A stretch of DNA of 64,000 bases from Eisenbergiella tayi (GCF_001881565.1 NZ_MPDJ01000001.1:251966-315965); one strand, 5' to 3'; numbered from the stretch's first letter, positions 54,012-63,190 are shown. Numbers and translations: made by a program. The notes: generated by a model from the sequence alone, not told the origin.

Positions 54012-54698
54012 ATGGCAGATGGAAATTCCGTTTCAGATGAAATCAAAGCCCAGCACAAAAAACTGGCCGGAAAAACACCCAAGGAAAAATTTCAGTACTT
54101 TTGGGAATATTACAGGATTCCGACCCTGGTAACCATTTTGGTTGCTGCCTTCGCGGCCAACCTGATTTATACCATTGTCACAGCCAAGGACAGTGCGCTT
54201 TCCGTATTATTTATCAATGGCTATTCCGAGATGGATACAGAAGCTTTCATGAGTGGTTTTGATGAATATGCGCAGATTGATACCAAGGAATACTCCACCT
54301 CCCTGGAAATGAATTTCACCATACAGGAGGAGGCAACGGATCAGTATACCATGGCTAATGTGCAGAAGCTTATGGCTCTGGTTGCCGCCAAAGAACTTGA
54401 TGTCATTATGGCTGATACTTCAACCTTCACCAATTATGCGGAGCCCGGATATTTCTGCAATCTGAATGAGGTGCTGCCTCAGGAGCTTATCGATAAGTAT
54501 CAGGACCGCTTCTTCTATTATGATATTCCGGATGATGATCAGGGAGAGGTTCCCATCGGCATCCAGTTTGCGGATGCACCCAAAGTGGTGGAGACAGGTG
54601 CTTATGCCGTAACCAATGACGCTTTATTCGGAATTGTTGTCAACTCGGAGCATGTGGATAATGCAGTCAAATTCCTGGAATACATGAATATGGAATAG
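54012..54698 (+). CDS. Membrane-anchored protein with a binding-protein-like domain
   Basis: 228 aa from the ATG with GTGAGGA upstream. A cytosolic N terminus (about 35 residues, with PKEKFQYFWEYYRIPT) precedes one membrane segment (about 38-58), then an extracellular domain of about 165 residues. That domain has a solute-binding-protein-like rhythm (LMALVAAKELDVIMADTSTFTNYAEPGYFCNLNEVL and AVTNDALFGIVVNSEHVDNAVKFLEYMN). I recognise the type from Lachnospiraceae genomes but know no function. Single-gene unit followed by a perfect hairpin. Confidence 0.75.
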   Translation: MADGNSVSDEIKAQHKKLAGKTPKEKFQYFWEYYRIPTLVTILVAAFAANLIYTIVTAKDSALSVLFINGYSEMDTEAFMSGFDEYAQIDTKEYSTSLEMNFTIQEEATDQYTMANVQKLMALVAAKELDVIMADTSTFTNYAEPGYFCNLNEVLPQELIDKYQDRFFYYDIPDDDQGEVPIGIQFADAPKVVETGAYAVTNDALFGIVVNSEHVDNAVKFLEYMNME

Positions 54699-54750
54699 AA
54701 CAAAAAATTCCGGGCTGCTGAATTGTACCCTTGTATAAATGAATGCGCAG

Positions 54751-54784
54751 GAAAGGACACCGTTTTTAACGGTGTCCTTTCCGA
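54751..54784 (+). terminator. Perfect hairpin terminator
   Basis: AAAGGACACCG pairs with CGGTGTCCTTT around TTTTTAA. The T run is inside the stem. Confidence 0.8.
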
Positions 54785-54812
54785 TCCAACCCGGTTTCCC
54801 TGCCCCGGTTAA

Positions 54813-56078
54813 TTATGCATTCTGCCAGTCATTGTTCTGATGGAACAGGAGATTGCCGGCCGTACCTTCCTCTTCTGTTGCAGGATAAATCTCATAACGG
54901 ACAGAAATCTTTCCCCGCAGCCCGTAGCTTAAAAAGCAGTTGGTGATACGGCTCTGGGTTATGGCACAGTTTTCCTGCTTGATCCCTACAAGAAGTACAA
55001 GGAACTGATTGTTTCCATAGCGTGTAAAGGAATCTCCCCTGCGCAGCGCGGAACGGATAGCGCTCTTGAGCTTATCCATGTAATTGCCGAGCCTGGCCTC
55101 CTCCGTCAGAGGCACATCCTCGCTGTCCACAAGGGTACAAAGCATAAGGAAAGCGGGCTGTCCGCTGCGTTCCGACATCCGGCAGACAATGTGGTAGCAG
55201 TCCACAAAGCCGGGATAGCTGCAGAAATAAGCGCCGTTATTGTTTTCCCCTTCCTGCAGGCCATGTTTGATATCGCTGATCACCGATGCATTGTAATGGA
55301 TTTTATCCCTCATCTGACGGAACCTGTCCAGCATTTCCTCAGAGGGCTCCAGACCCAGTTCCTCAAAATAGAAAGCAGCCGCTGTCTCATATATCTCCAT
55401 GGCTTCCTTGTATCTTCCCAAAGCCATAAGACAGTCAATCTGCATCAGATAATATTCTTCGAAATAGTAAATACTGCTGGCCTGGCTGCTCAGCTCCAGA
55501 AGCTCCGCAAACTGTCCGTTTTCCTTCAGGAGAACCGCCGCTTCATTAATGCAGTCCACATACAGCTTCTGATACTTACAGCTTTCAATGGCCACCCATT
55601 CTTCTCCCGCCAGTTCCGGAAGGAATTCCCCACGGTACATCCGGCAGGCTTCCTTCAGCAGCTCCATTTTGATTTCCGGATTTTCTTCCTTCAATGCAGC
55701 TTCCGCCGTCGTATTAAAATGGTCCGTATCCCGTTCCAACGGAACCGCCGTGTAATTCCACCGGTATACCCCTTCCTGGAACCAGATACAATCATCATTT
55801 TCAAAGCATTTCAGTTTCTGGATATATTTTCGGAGCCGGTAAATATTTACCCTCAGCGTCGCTCCCGCATCCTCCAAATCCTCTCTTCCGTATAGGCGGT
55901 CAATCAACTCCCCCCTGGAAATTCCCTCTCTTCCTGCGTACAAAAGAATCTGGAACAGCTGCATCATTTTGGATGTTCCTGAATAATTATTGGGCACCGG
56001 CTTATTCCCATAAACAAGGGAAAAGCCTCCCAGCATGTTTACTTTTAAAATCGTTTTGTCTTCCAACCTTCTATTCAT
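54813..56078 (-). CDS. BTAD/SARP-type regulator with degenerate GGDEF-like C-terminal module
   Basis: 421 aa. Residues about 10-110 form an OmpR-like winged helix (LKVNMLGGFSLVYGNKPVPNN...GATLRVNIYRLRKYIQKL). Residues about 115-265 are a BTAD/TPR-like domain (LPELAGEEWVAIESCKYQKLYVDCINEAAVLL, FEELGLEPSEEMLDRFRQM). Residues about 285-415 resemble a GGDEF domain whose signature is degraded: SALRRGDSFTRYGNNQFLVLLVG has GNNQF where cyclases have GGDEF. The same module occurs at the end of the next gene. SARP/BTAD proteins usually activate transcription by binding heptameric direct repeats. The degenerate module may bind a nucleotide or the neighbouring cyclase. It lies 34 nt downstream of the GGDEF gene. 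Confidence 0.82.
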   Translation of the reverse strand: MNRRLEDKTILKVNMLGGFSLVYGNKPVPNNYSGTSKMMQLFQILLYAGREGISRGELIDRLYGREDLEDAGATLRVNIYRLRKYIQKLKCFENDDCIWFQEGVYRWNYTAVPLERDTDHFNTTAEAALKEENPEIKMELLKEACRMYRGEFLPELAGEEWVAIESCKYQKLYVDCINEAAVLLKENGQFAELLELSSQASSIYYFEEYYLMQIDCLMALGRYKEAMEIYETAAAFYFEELGLEPSEEMLDRFRQMRDKIHYNASVISDIKHGLQEGENNNGAYFCSYPGFVDCYHIVCRMSERSGQPAFLMLCTLVDSEDVPLTEEARLGNYMDKLKSAIRSALRRGDSFTRYGNNQFLVLLVGIKQENCAITQSRITNCFLSYGLRGKISVRYEIYPATEEEGTAGNLLFHQNNDWQNA

Positions 56079-56112
56079 TCTTCCGTCCGCACTCCATTTC
56101 TTATGTATCCCT

Positions 56113-57183
56113 TTACATCAATTTCCTTCCGTCACCAATTTGAGTCATGCCCTTGTCCGCCGACTGAAGCGGACGGATATTGGAACCGATATACACGGAA
56201 TGCTCCTTCGCCTCCCCGGAATAATTATTCCGGATCCGTTCCACGACCTTCCATGCATTTTCCAGACTGGTTCCCATAACCATAAGAAGGAACTGACAGC
56301 TGCTGTATTGAGTGTATACGTCCCCGCTTCTCAAAGAACGCCTGATGGCCTCTCCCAGGCCCGTCATCAAGTGCTCCTGATCCTGAAGCGTCACATATTC
56401 TTTCTTGTCATCCACCAAAGTCAGCAAGACCGTATAGGCGCTGGAAGGCACACGCATCAGTCCCCGTTCCACAAACCGGTAAAGACGTTTAAAGGTTTGA
56501 TAATCCTGGCAGTAAGCCCCCTGAGGCCTGCCTTTTTCTCTCAGATCCATCCAGATAAGTTCCATATCACGGTCTATCCCGGTATCCTCGGCGCCCTTAC
56601 TTTCCGCAGCAGCGACAGGCCGGGATTCATTATGCAGCTCTCTGTAATAATAGACAGCTGACTTTCCGCTCTTTTTTCCCTGCATCAACGCAAAATCAGC
56701 CCGGCTGAACATGGATGAATAGGTATCCTTATCCTGATAGGCAGACAGGCCGATCGTTGCGGAAAAACGGTCTTTTACACCCATTTTCCGTCCCATTGCC
56801 TCCATCCGCCTGATAAGTTCCTTTCCCTTTTCTATGGCTTTTCCGGCATCCCATTCCTTAACGGTAAAAATGACAAACTCATCCCCGCCGAACCGGCCAA
56901 CCAGATTCTCTCCGCCGAAAATTTCTTTCATAAGCGCCGCAAGTCCGCGAAGTACATCGTCTCCGAACAAATGGCCGTATTGGTCGTTGATCTTTTTAAA
57001 GCCATCTACGTCAACCACCATAAAATTGCCCCCGGCATTTTTCTGCAGCCTGTCATTTATGAGCCTTTCGCCTGCCAACCGGTTATACAACCCTGTAAGG
57101 CCATCCACCTCGCTTAAAATTTTAAGCCGGGAATTCTCTTCCTGAAGTTTTTTCAGTTCCTTCTCTATAGGGTCTATAAGCAT
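56113..57183 (-). CDS. Diguanylate cyclase (GGDEF) with extra degenerate GGDEF-like module
   Basis: 356 aa, no membrane segment. A short coiled coil (residues 3-25) is followed by a complete GGDEF domain: DGLTGLYNRL, MVVDVDGFKKINDQYGHLFGDDVL (metal Asp) and RFGGDEFVIF (about residues 97-106). No RxxD inhibitory site is present five residues upstream (the position reads GGEN), so product inhibition at that site is unlikely. The C-terminal part (about 215-340) resembles the module of the adjacent BTAD regulator: AYTVLLTLVDD, AIRRSLRSGDVYTQYSSCQFLLMVMG. It should make c-di-GMP in the cytosol. Start has AAGGGGG. Confidence 0.9.
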   Translation of the reverse strand: MLIDPIEKELKKLQEENSRLKILSEVDGLTGLYNRLAGERLINDRLQKNAGGNFMVVDVDGFKKINDQYGHLFGDDVLRGLAALMKEIFGGENLVGRFGGDEFVIFTVKEWDAGKAIEKGKELIRRMEAMGRKMGVKDRFSATIGLSAYQDKDTYSSMFSRADFALMQGKKSGKSAVYYYRELHNESRPVAAAESKGAEDTGIDRDMELIWMDLREKGRPQGAYCQDYQTFKRLYRFVERGLMRVPSSAYTVLLTLVDDKKEYVTLQDQEHLMTGLGEAIRRSLRSGDVYTQYSSCQFLLMVMGTSLENAWKVVERIRNNYSGEAKEHSVYIGSNIRPLQSADKGMTQIGDGRKLM

Positions 57184-57242
57184 TTACATTCCCCCTTAAA
57201 ACTGTCAAGTTTTTACCGGCAAAAAAATTTCAATATATCTTA

Positions 57243-57271
57243 AAAATATCACAGTGGTACTAATAAATCAA
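57243..57271 (-). promoter_or_regulatory. Promoter of the GGDEF-BTAD operon
   Basis: On the minus strand TTGATT (57266-57271), 17 nt, TATTTT (57243-57248), about 60 nt before the start codon. Confidence 0.55.
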
Positions 57272-57448
57272 GGTTTGAGACACGAATGTCATAATTTATT
57301 ATATATGAATTTGAATGGGCATAATCAAAAATCCGACTTTGCATATCAAAAAAACGGCTTTCTTTCCTATATTGCTGTTACTTAACGTTCCTTCCATTAT
57401 AATAAGCTTAGCAATACCGCAATTCACTTTTATTAAAGGAGGGTTACC

Positions 57449-59170
57449 ATGCAGCACTATCAGAATTTTAAAATTGCTTCTTATGTGAGAGGCGAGTTTC
57501 TGGCACAGACAGATTTATCCGAAATCCAGAAAGGGATTGATTTTTTCAAACAATATCTGGGGTTAGACAAGGTCTATCTGGATACACACCGGGAAATCTA
57601 TGATGTGCCGAAAGACAAGCTTCAGAAAATCAAAAAAATGTTCCAGGAAGCCGGAATCCAAATCAGCGGGGCCATCACATCAACGGTCCGTTTATCTGAC
57701 GACCACAAAACCCGTATTTTTGATACCTTCTGCTTTACCGACCCGGCTTACAGGAATAAATTTCTCGAAGTTGTCAGATATACGGCTTCTGAATTCGATG
57801 AGATCATACTGGATGATTTCTTCTTTACCTCCTGCCGCTGTGAAGACTGCATCAAAGAAAAGGGACAGCGGACCTGGGCGGACTTCCGTCTGAAGCAGAT
57901 GGCGGATTTTTCGGAAGAAATGGTCCGGACGGCAAAAGAAGTAAATCCCAAATGCTTTTTTTTCATTAAATATCCCAACTGGTATGAATCCTATCAGGAA
58001 TGCGGCTATAATCCCCGCGTGCAAAAGGATATTTTCGACGGCATTTATACCGGTACGGAATCCAGACATCCCAAATACAGCCAGCAGCATCTGCAGCGGT
58101 ATCTGAGCTACAGCATGATCCGGCTGATGGAAAATACAGCTCCCGGAAAAAACGGAGGCGGCTGGATCGATCAGGGAGACAGTGAAGCCAATATCAATAT
58201 CTGGCTGGAGCAGGCGATTCTCACATTGCTTGCCGGCGCCAAAGAGCTCACTCTGTTCAGCTTTTCCGAGCTCACGGATTCTCAGGTGATTCCGCCCCTC
58301 GGCCATCAGCTTACGCGGATTGACAATCTGCTTACACAGCTGGGAACCCCTTATGGCCTTCCTGTTTATGAGCCTTATGATGCGGATGGTGAGGATCAGC
58401 TGATGAATTATCTGGGTATGACCGGACTTCCTCTGGAACCCATGCCCTGTTTCCCGGATTCCGAGCCTTTCGTCCTGCTGACCGCAAGCGCAGCATGTGA
58501 CCGGGCTATTGTTGAAAAGCTGAAAACATATGTTGCTGCCGGAAATACAGCTGTTGTTACAAGCGGATTCCTGAAGGCCTGTGAAGCAAAGGGTATCCGG
58601 GAAATGACTTCTCTTTCCTTTACCGGACGCAAGGCAGCCGGCAGGGAATACTGGGCGGATGTATTCCAGGCAGGTCCTCCGGCGGCTTACGAAGGCGCTG
58701 AGCCTATCCGTGCCGACGTGCTCCAGTATAAGACAAACGCCACCTGGTGTGATTTGGCATTTGTTTCGGAATACAGCAATTTCCCGCTTCTCACCCGTGA
58801 TTTTTACGGAAAAGGGCAGCTGCTTGTCCTGACCATACCGGATGATTTCAGCGACCTGTACCGGATTCCCGGAACCGTAAACAAGCTTATACATCAGGTA
58901 TTTTCCGCAAAGCTTCCGGTATACCTGGACATGCAGCCCAGATGCAATCTGTTCCTGTATGACAATGATACCTTCGGTGTTTTATCCTATCATAATTCGC
59001 CTTCCGAGGCCGGTATTATACTGAACGATCCCACTCTCACAGGCATCTGTGATCTGGAAAACGGACAGGAATACTATCCGGTACCGGGCGCCAAGGGAGA
59101 ACGGCAGATACGGATATCCATGTGCAATGGTACCTATCGATTCTTTCGGCTTCTGCGCTCCAAAAAATAA
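57449..59170 (+). CDS. Unassigned glycoside-hydrolase-like TIM-barrel protein
   Basis: 573 aa, no signal peptide; start with AAAGGAGGG. Residues about 1-310 look like a (beta/alpha)8 barrel: GLDKVYLDTHREIYDVPKDKL, FDEIILDDFFFTSCRCEDCIKEKG (adjacent acidic residues at a strand end), NPKCFFFIKYPNWYES, FDGIYTGTESRHPKY (Glu after a strand, a position common for catalytic acids), and INIWLEQAILTLLAGAKELTLFSFSEL. Residues about 340-480 resemble the amidotransferase-like domain of GH42-type beta-galactosidases (EPFVLLTASAACDRAIVEKLKTYVAAGNTAVVTSGFL). I do not recognise a named GH family. Converges with a solute-binding lipoprotein gene, which supports a sugar role. A TATAAT lies at 57398-57403. Confidence 0.6.
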   Translation: MQHYQNFKIASYVRGEFLAQTDLSEIQKGIDFFKQYLGLDKVYLDTHREIYDVPKDKLQKIKKMFQEAGIQISGAITSTVRLSDDHKTRIFDTFCFTDPAYRNKFLEVVRYTASEFDEIILDDFFFTSCRCEDCIKEKGQRTWADFRLKQMADFSEEMVRTAKEVNPKCFFFIKYPNWYESYQECGYNPRVQKDIFDGIYTGTESRHPKYSQQHLQRYLSYSMIRLMENTAPGKNGGGWIDQGDSEANINIWLEQAILTLLAGAKELTLFSFSELTDSQVIPPLGHQLTRIDNLLTQLGTPYGLPVYEPYDADGEDQLMNYLGMTGLPLEPMPCFPDSEPFVLLTASAACDRAIVEKLKTYVAAGNTAVVTSGFLKACEAKGIREMTSLSFTGRKAAGREYWADVFQAGPPAAYEGAEPIRADVLQYKTNATWCDLAFVSEYSNFPLLTRDFYGKGQLLVLTIPDDFSDLYRIPGTVNKLIHQVFSAKLPVYLDMQPRCNLFLYDNDTFGVLSYHNSPSEAGIILNDPTLTGICDLENGQEYYPVPGAKGERQIRISMCNGTYRFFRLLRSKK

Positions 59171-59196
59171 GTATTATTTTAAAAATAGCAGAAAAG

Positions 59197-59240
59197 AATC
59201 CGTTCCCTGGTCTTTCCTCCAACCAGGGAACGGATTTTTT
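59197..59240. terminator. Strong bidirectional terminator
   Basis: AATCCGTTCCCTGG pairs perfectly with CCAGGGAACGGATT, followed by TTTT and preceded on the other strand by CTTTTC. Between two converging genes. Confidence 0.92.
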
Positions 59241-59266
59241 ATCCTTCAACTCTATTCTATTTTTAC

Positions 59267-61084
59267 TCAGCCTGCGTTCAGCACTTCCTGTACCGCCACC
59301 TTTGCATCTTCAAAATTCTTCCAGTCAAATTCCAGTACCTTCTGGTATCCGAAGCCGTCCAGCTTATCCTTCATTTCCTGCCATAACTGACGGAATTCAT
59401 CGTCATTGGAAGCATAGATAGCTTTCCAGCTGTATTCCGTAAGAATTTGGTTGCATTCGGAACGGATGGTCTTAATATCCGAAGGATCGGCAGGCTCGCG
59501 GAAGGAATTTCCGGGGAAAGGATGAATCATATCCTTTGCTTCCAGATAATCCAGAGGCCATTCATAACCATAAACCTCCGTCCACTCATCATGGATCTTA
59601 TTCCTGTTTTCCTCTATCGTGCTGGACCAGGAACCGGTATCATAGGTTTCCCTGTATTTGGGATGAAGATCCATCTGATAATCAATGGAGGTAACGAGCT
59701 TGTTGCTTCCGTCTCCGTAATTTCCGCCGCCCCATTCCTCAGGTACGGGCACATTCTGTACGCTGCCGCCCTGAAGCGCGCTCTTTCCATATTCTGTAAG
59801 ACAAGGCCTTCCGTCCTTTTCTTCCCATGTCAGTCCTTCCGGTCCCGCATAGGTCAGCATATTCGCTTCCGGCGTTGACAGCCACTCAAAGAATTCAAAT
59901 ACACGCTCCGGGTCTTTCACATTGCTTCCCATCGCCACAGCGCCGCCCTGACCGTAAGGAGAATATCCAAGGGGTGCATAATTCATATCTCCTACCGGTA
60001 CAAAGCCCTGGCCTTTTCCTTCCGCCACATGTTCAGGCGTATTGTATTCCGTAATCGGGAAAGGAGAACTGAATGCAGCGCCGTCTTTTACCTTCGCAGT
60101 CAGCTCATCAAAGCTCTGCGTGCTGGAATCCGGATCAAGGATACCCATCTGGTTAGCCTTGTAAAACATTTCAATCACTTTATAGTACATACCGTCTTCA
60201 TCTTCCAGCGTGAAGCTTTTGCTGGCATCGGAATTGAACAGGATATAGCCTGTGGAACCGCCGTAGCCATACATAATGCAGTACTTGCTGGCTGTTGCAA
60301 GCCATTTTCCGTCCCAGTCAGGGAACAGGGAAAAAGCATATGCCGGCTTTCCGGAATCACTCAGCGGATGATTATCCTGCATTTGCTTGGAAACCTTCAG
60401 CATGTCATCCATATTCTTAATTTCCGGGCAGCCCAGTTCATAATAATAGTCCCATCTGGTATAAAATCCGTTTTCCGGCGCATTGTATCTCATCTGGGAG
60501 CAGTCCGTAGGTTTTGCTTCCGTGGATGCGTTCGTAGGGAATGCATAGATAGCGTCCCCTGTCCCAAAATAATCGGAAAGGGATTTTGCTCCGGTCTCAA
60601 ACCGTTTCAGCGACTCGCTGTTACCCGCCAGCTCCGTAATGTCCATTATGAGCCCGGAATCCACGCAATCCTTCATCTGTTCCGCACTCAAATGAATGAT
60701 ATCCCCCAGTTCTCCTGCCGCAGCCCTTGTCTGGTATACTGCGTCTCCTGAAATATTCGGTGCGATAATATTGATTTCCAGGTTAAACTTATCCTTAACT
60801 ATTTTGGCAAACCAGCCGCTCTGGATTCCCTGATAGTTGGCATCCTTCGTGAAGAAATCAATGGTCAGCGTATCCGCATATTTGCTTTCTCCCGACTGGG
60901 TACTTTCTGCGGCTGCGCTGTTCCCTTCTTCTGAAGCGGATACAGCCGTATTTTTCTCCGTCTCGCTCACAGCCGGCGTATCCGCCTTACCGCCCCCGCA
61001 GCCTGCCAGGGATGCGGCCATAACGGCCGTAAGCGTCCAGGCAGCTGCTTTCTTAATGTTTTTATGAAACCCTTTTTTTATCAT
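59267..61084 (-). CDS. Large extracellular solute-binding lipoprotein
   Basis: 605 aa. Lys-rich signal peptide with lipobox SLAGC (Cys about residue 29), a Ser/Glu/Ala linker, then a large binding domain (FFTKDANYQGIQSGWFAKIVKDKFNLEINIIAPN) of the LplA/polysaccharide-binding type, which runs to about 500-600 aa. Typical segments are GAAFSSPFPITEYN and GGAVAMGSNVKDPERVFEFFEWLSTPE. It should bind a sugar oligomer outside the cell. No permease or ATPase gene lies next to it, so its membrane partners must be outside the window or shared with another system. First ORF in the direction of the MocA and isomerase genes upstream of it. Confidence 0.9.
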   Translation of the reverse strand: MIKKGFHKNIKKAAAWTLTAVMAASLAGCGGGKADTPAVSETEKNTAVSASEEGNSAAAESTQSGESKYADTLTIDFFTKDANYQGIQSGWFAKIVKDKFNLEINIIAPNISGDAVYQTRAAAGELGDIIHLSAEQMKDCVDSGLIMDITELAGNSESLKRFETGAKSLSDYFGTGDAIYAFPTNASTEAKPTDCSQMRYNAPENGFYTRWDYYYELGCPEIKNMDDMLKVSKQMQDNHPLSDSGKPAYAFSLFPDWDGKWLATASKYCIMYGYGGSTGYILFNSDASKSFTLEDEDGMYYKVIEMFYKANQMGILDPDSSTQSFDELTAKVKDGAAFSSPFPITEYNTPEHVAEGKGQGFVPVGDMNYAPLGYSPYGQGGAVAMGSNVKDPERVFEFFEWLSTPEANMLTYAGPEGLTWEEKDGRPCLTEYGKSALQGGSVQNVPVPEEWGGGNYGDGSNKLVTSIDYQMDLHPKYRETYDTGSWSSTIEENRNKIHDEWTEVYGYEWPLDYLEAKDMIHPFPGNSFREPADPSDIKTIRSECNQILTEYSWKAIYASNDDEFRQLWQEMKDKLDGFGYQKVLEFDWKNFEDAKVAVQEVLNAG

Positions 61085-61116
61085 CTCTTCCCCCTCTTTT
61101 CTATAAAAGAAACCGG

Positions 61117-62265
61117 TTAACTGATATCCGAATACTGTATCTCCACTTCCCTCCCCAGGGCGGCGGATCTTACAATGGCATCTATAATCGCCTGATTATA
61201 CAGGATTTGTTCCGAAGGGACAGGTGCCCTGCCTCCGGTCTGTATGGCATCTATAAAGGCTCTCAGCTTGCTGTAAAATACACCGTGGCTGTTATATTCC
61301 CCGTCACACAGAGGTATTTCCATCTCCACCTGTGCGCCCGCCACATCCTTATACAGCTTCATGGGGCCTCCCACGGATCCGTTCCAGCACTCGGTGGAAG
61401 GAATGCGCAGCGCGCCTTCTGTTCCCATAATTATGGTATCCCCGGGCGTATCGATATGCATGGCCCATGCAATACGGAAATCCAGGACAATATCTCCCTC
61501 CAGCCGGACAAAGGCCGCTGCGAAATCATCCACATCAAATCTGGCCGCATCCTTCGGATTGTTATATTTCGGATTGGGTCCGAAATAGCTGGAGGTATAG
61601 CCGCTCACTGTCAGCGGTTTGGGATAGCCGACGGCATTTAATACCATATCCAGGGAATAGCAGCCGATATCTCCCAGCGCTCCGATTCCCGCGGTACTCT
61701 TTTCAATAAAAGTACTGTTGGGAATCCCCCTTCTGCGGCCCCCTCCGGTCTGGATATAATAAATTTTCCCAAGCTCTCCGGAATCCACAATTTTCTTAAT
61801 CATTTTCATGTTTTCATCCAGACGGGGCTGGAAGCCCAGCGTAAGGACCCTGCCGCTCTTCTTTTCCGCCCGGATGATATCTTCCGCTTCCTTCTGCGTG
61901 ACGCACATGGGTTTTTCCAGGATTACATGAATCCCTTTTTCCAGGGCGTCAATCGTACATTCCGCATGTGTGGTATTATATGTACAGACGCATACCGCAT
62001 CCAGCTTTTCCTTTTCCATCATGGACTTGTGATCCGGGTAGCAATGCACCCCTTCCAGTCCATAACGCTTGAAAAATGCTTCCGCCTTACCGGGAATCAA
62101 ATCTGCCCCTGCGGCGATTTCCACATCTTCCATTTCCTTCAGACATTCCACATGGGACTCTGCAATCCATCCGGTCCCGATAATCCCGAACCTTAATTTC
62201 CTGTCATATACCTTTTTCACTTCTCTTTCAGGAGGAGTAAACTGGCTTAAAACTGCATCGGACAT
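61117..62265 (-). CDS. Gfo/Idh/MocA family oxidoreductase
   Basis: 382 aa, start with AGGAGGAAC. A short leader of about 20 residues precedes the Rossmann motif LRFGIIGTGWIAESHVECL. Further motifs: EKPMCVTQKEAEDII (Lys/Pro of the active site, about residue 115), and the C-terminal domain with GGGRRRGIP...GALGDIGCYSLDMVLN, where Gly-Asp-Ile-Gly-Cys-Tyr fits the DxGxH/Y variant. It oxidises a sugar hydroxyl with NAD(P) in the cytosol. The isomerase/epimerase gene upstream (12-nt gap) and binding protein downstream form one likely unit. Confidence 0.93.
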   Translation of the reverse strand: MSDAVLSQFTPPEREVKKVYDRKLRFGIIGTGWIAESHVECLKEMEDVEIAAGADLIPGKAEAFFKRYGLEGVHCYPDHKSMMEKEKLDAVCVCTYNTTHAECTIDALEKGIHVILEKPMCVTQKEAEDIIRAEKKSGRVLTLGFQPRLDENMKMIKKIVDSGELGKIYYIQTGGGRRRGIPNSTFIEKSTAGIGALGDIGCYSLDMVLNAVGYPKPLTVSGYTSSYFGPNPKYNNPKDAARFDVDDFAAAFVRLEGDIVLDFRIAWAMHIDTPGDTIIMGTEGALRIPSTECWNGSVGGPMKLYKDVAGAQVEMEIPLCDGEYNSHGVFYSKLRAFIDAIQTGGRAPVPSEQILYNQAIIDAIVRSAALGREVEIQYSDIS

Positions 62266-62277
62266 TTTTGTTCCTCC

Positions 62278-63096
62278 TTACAGTGTTCTCAGATAATCGA
62301 TACTGAGCTTTGCACATTCCATGGAAGTCTTACCCATAGACGGAGCATCCTGCTCCACTACCACCCACTCAGCGCCCGCATCGGCAGACGCATCCAGGAC
62401 CGAAGGAATATCCTGTAATCCCAAACCTACCGGACGGAATTCAAAATTGCCCTCATTCCTTGCATTCTGTTTTTCTTCCTTACCAAGCAGCTGATACATC
62501 TGCTCCGGCTTATCGCCCTTGAGCATAAAATCCTTCAGATGTACAACCGGCGCTCTGCCCGCGTATTTTCTGATATAAGCGGCCGGATCCTCCCCGCTGA
62601 TATTTACCCAGCAGATATCCAGTTCAGTCTCCAGAAGCGACGCAGGGACCTCACGATACAGGACATCCAGCGCATACTCACCATCAATGAGCGCGAACTC
62701 AAAATCGTGGTTATGATATAAGAGCGTCATTCCCTTTTTCTTCGCCGCCTCGCCAAGAACCTTTGCCCCTTCTATCAAATCCTTAAATCCTTCATGCCCC
62801 GGACGGTATTCATCCGATACATAAGGAATCGCCACATACCGGCAGCCCAGCATGGCATAATCACTCAATACCCCCTCCGGATCCTCAAGCATGTCCGTAA
62901 AAGAAACATGAGCGGAAACAGCCTGAATCCCCACCCGATCCAGAATCTCTTTTACCTCTGCCGCCGTATGGTCATACAGACCGGCCAGCTCCACGCCGTC
63001 ATATCCCAGCTCTTTGACCTGCTTAAGTCCCCCTTCCAGGTTCTTTTCCAGCAGATCCCTGACGGAATACAACTGCAATGCAATAGGAAATTTCAT
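62278..63096 (-). CDS. Sugar phosphate isomerase/epimerase (xylose-isomerase-like TIM barrel)
   Basis: 272 aa, the usual length. Motifs of the AP_endonuc_2/IolE-like family: IALQLYSVRDLLEKNLEGGLKQVKELGYDGVELAGLY at the N terminus, VSAHVSF (His), GMTLLYHNHDFEF (metal His/Asp region) and ELDICWVNISGEDP (Glu/Asp). VVHLKDFML adds His/Asp. These enzymes isomerise or epimerise keto sugars with a divalent metal. Pairing with a MocA dehydrogenase is common in inositol, 3-keto-glycoside and C-glycoside pathways; which applies here is not known. First gene of the leftward unit, divergent from the AraC regulator. Confidence 0.9.
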   Translation of the reverse strand: MKFPIALQLYSVRDLLEKNLEGGLKQVKELGYDGVELAGLYDHTAAEVKEILDRVGIQAVSAHVSFTDMLEDPEGVLSDYAMLGCRYVAIPYVSDEYRPGHEGFKDLIEGAKVLGEAAKKKGMTLLYHNHDFEFALIDGEYALDVLYREVPASLLETELDICWVNISGEDPAAYIRKYAGRAPVVHLKDFMLKGDKPEQMYQLLGKEEKQNARNEGNFEFRPVGLGLQDIPSVLDASADAGAEWVVVEQDAPSMGKTSMECAKLSIDYLRTL

Positions 63097-63161
63097 AATA
63101 CTCCTTTCCGCATACCTTCCCGGTATACAAGACGCCTGTTAAGGCTTTTTCGTTTCCATGG

Positions 63162-63190
63162 TTACATAATAAGACATTGTATGTTATAAT
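63162..63190 (+). promoter_or_regulatory. Promoter of the AraC-type gene
   Basis: TTACAT (63162-63167), 17 nt, TATAAT (63185-63190), about 55 nt before the start codon. Confidence 0.55.
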
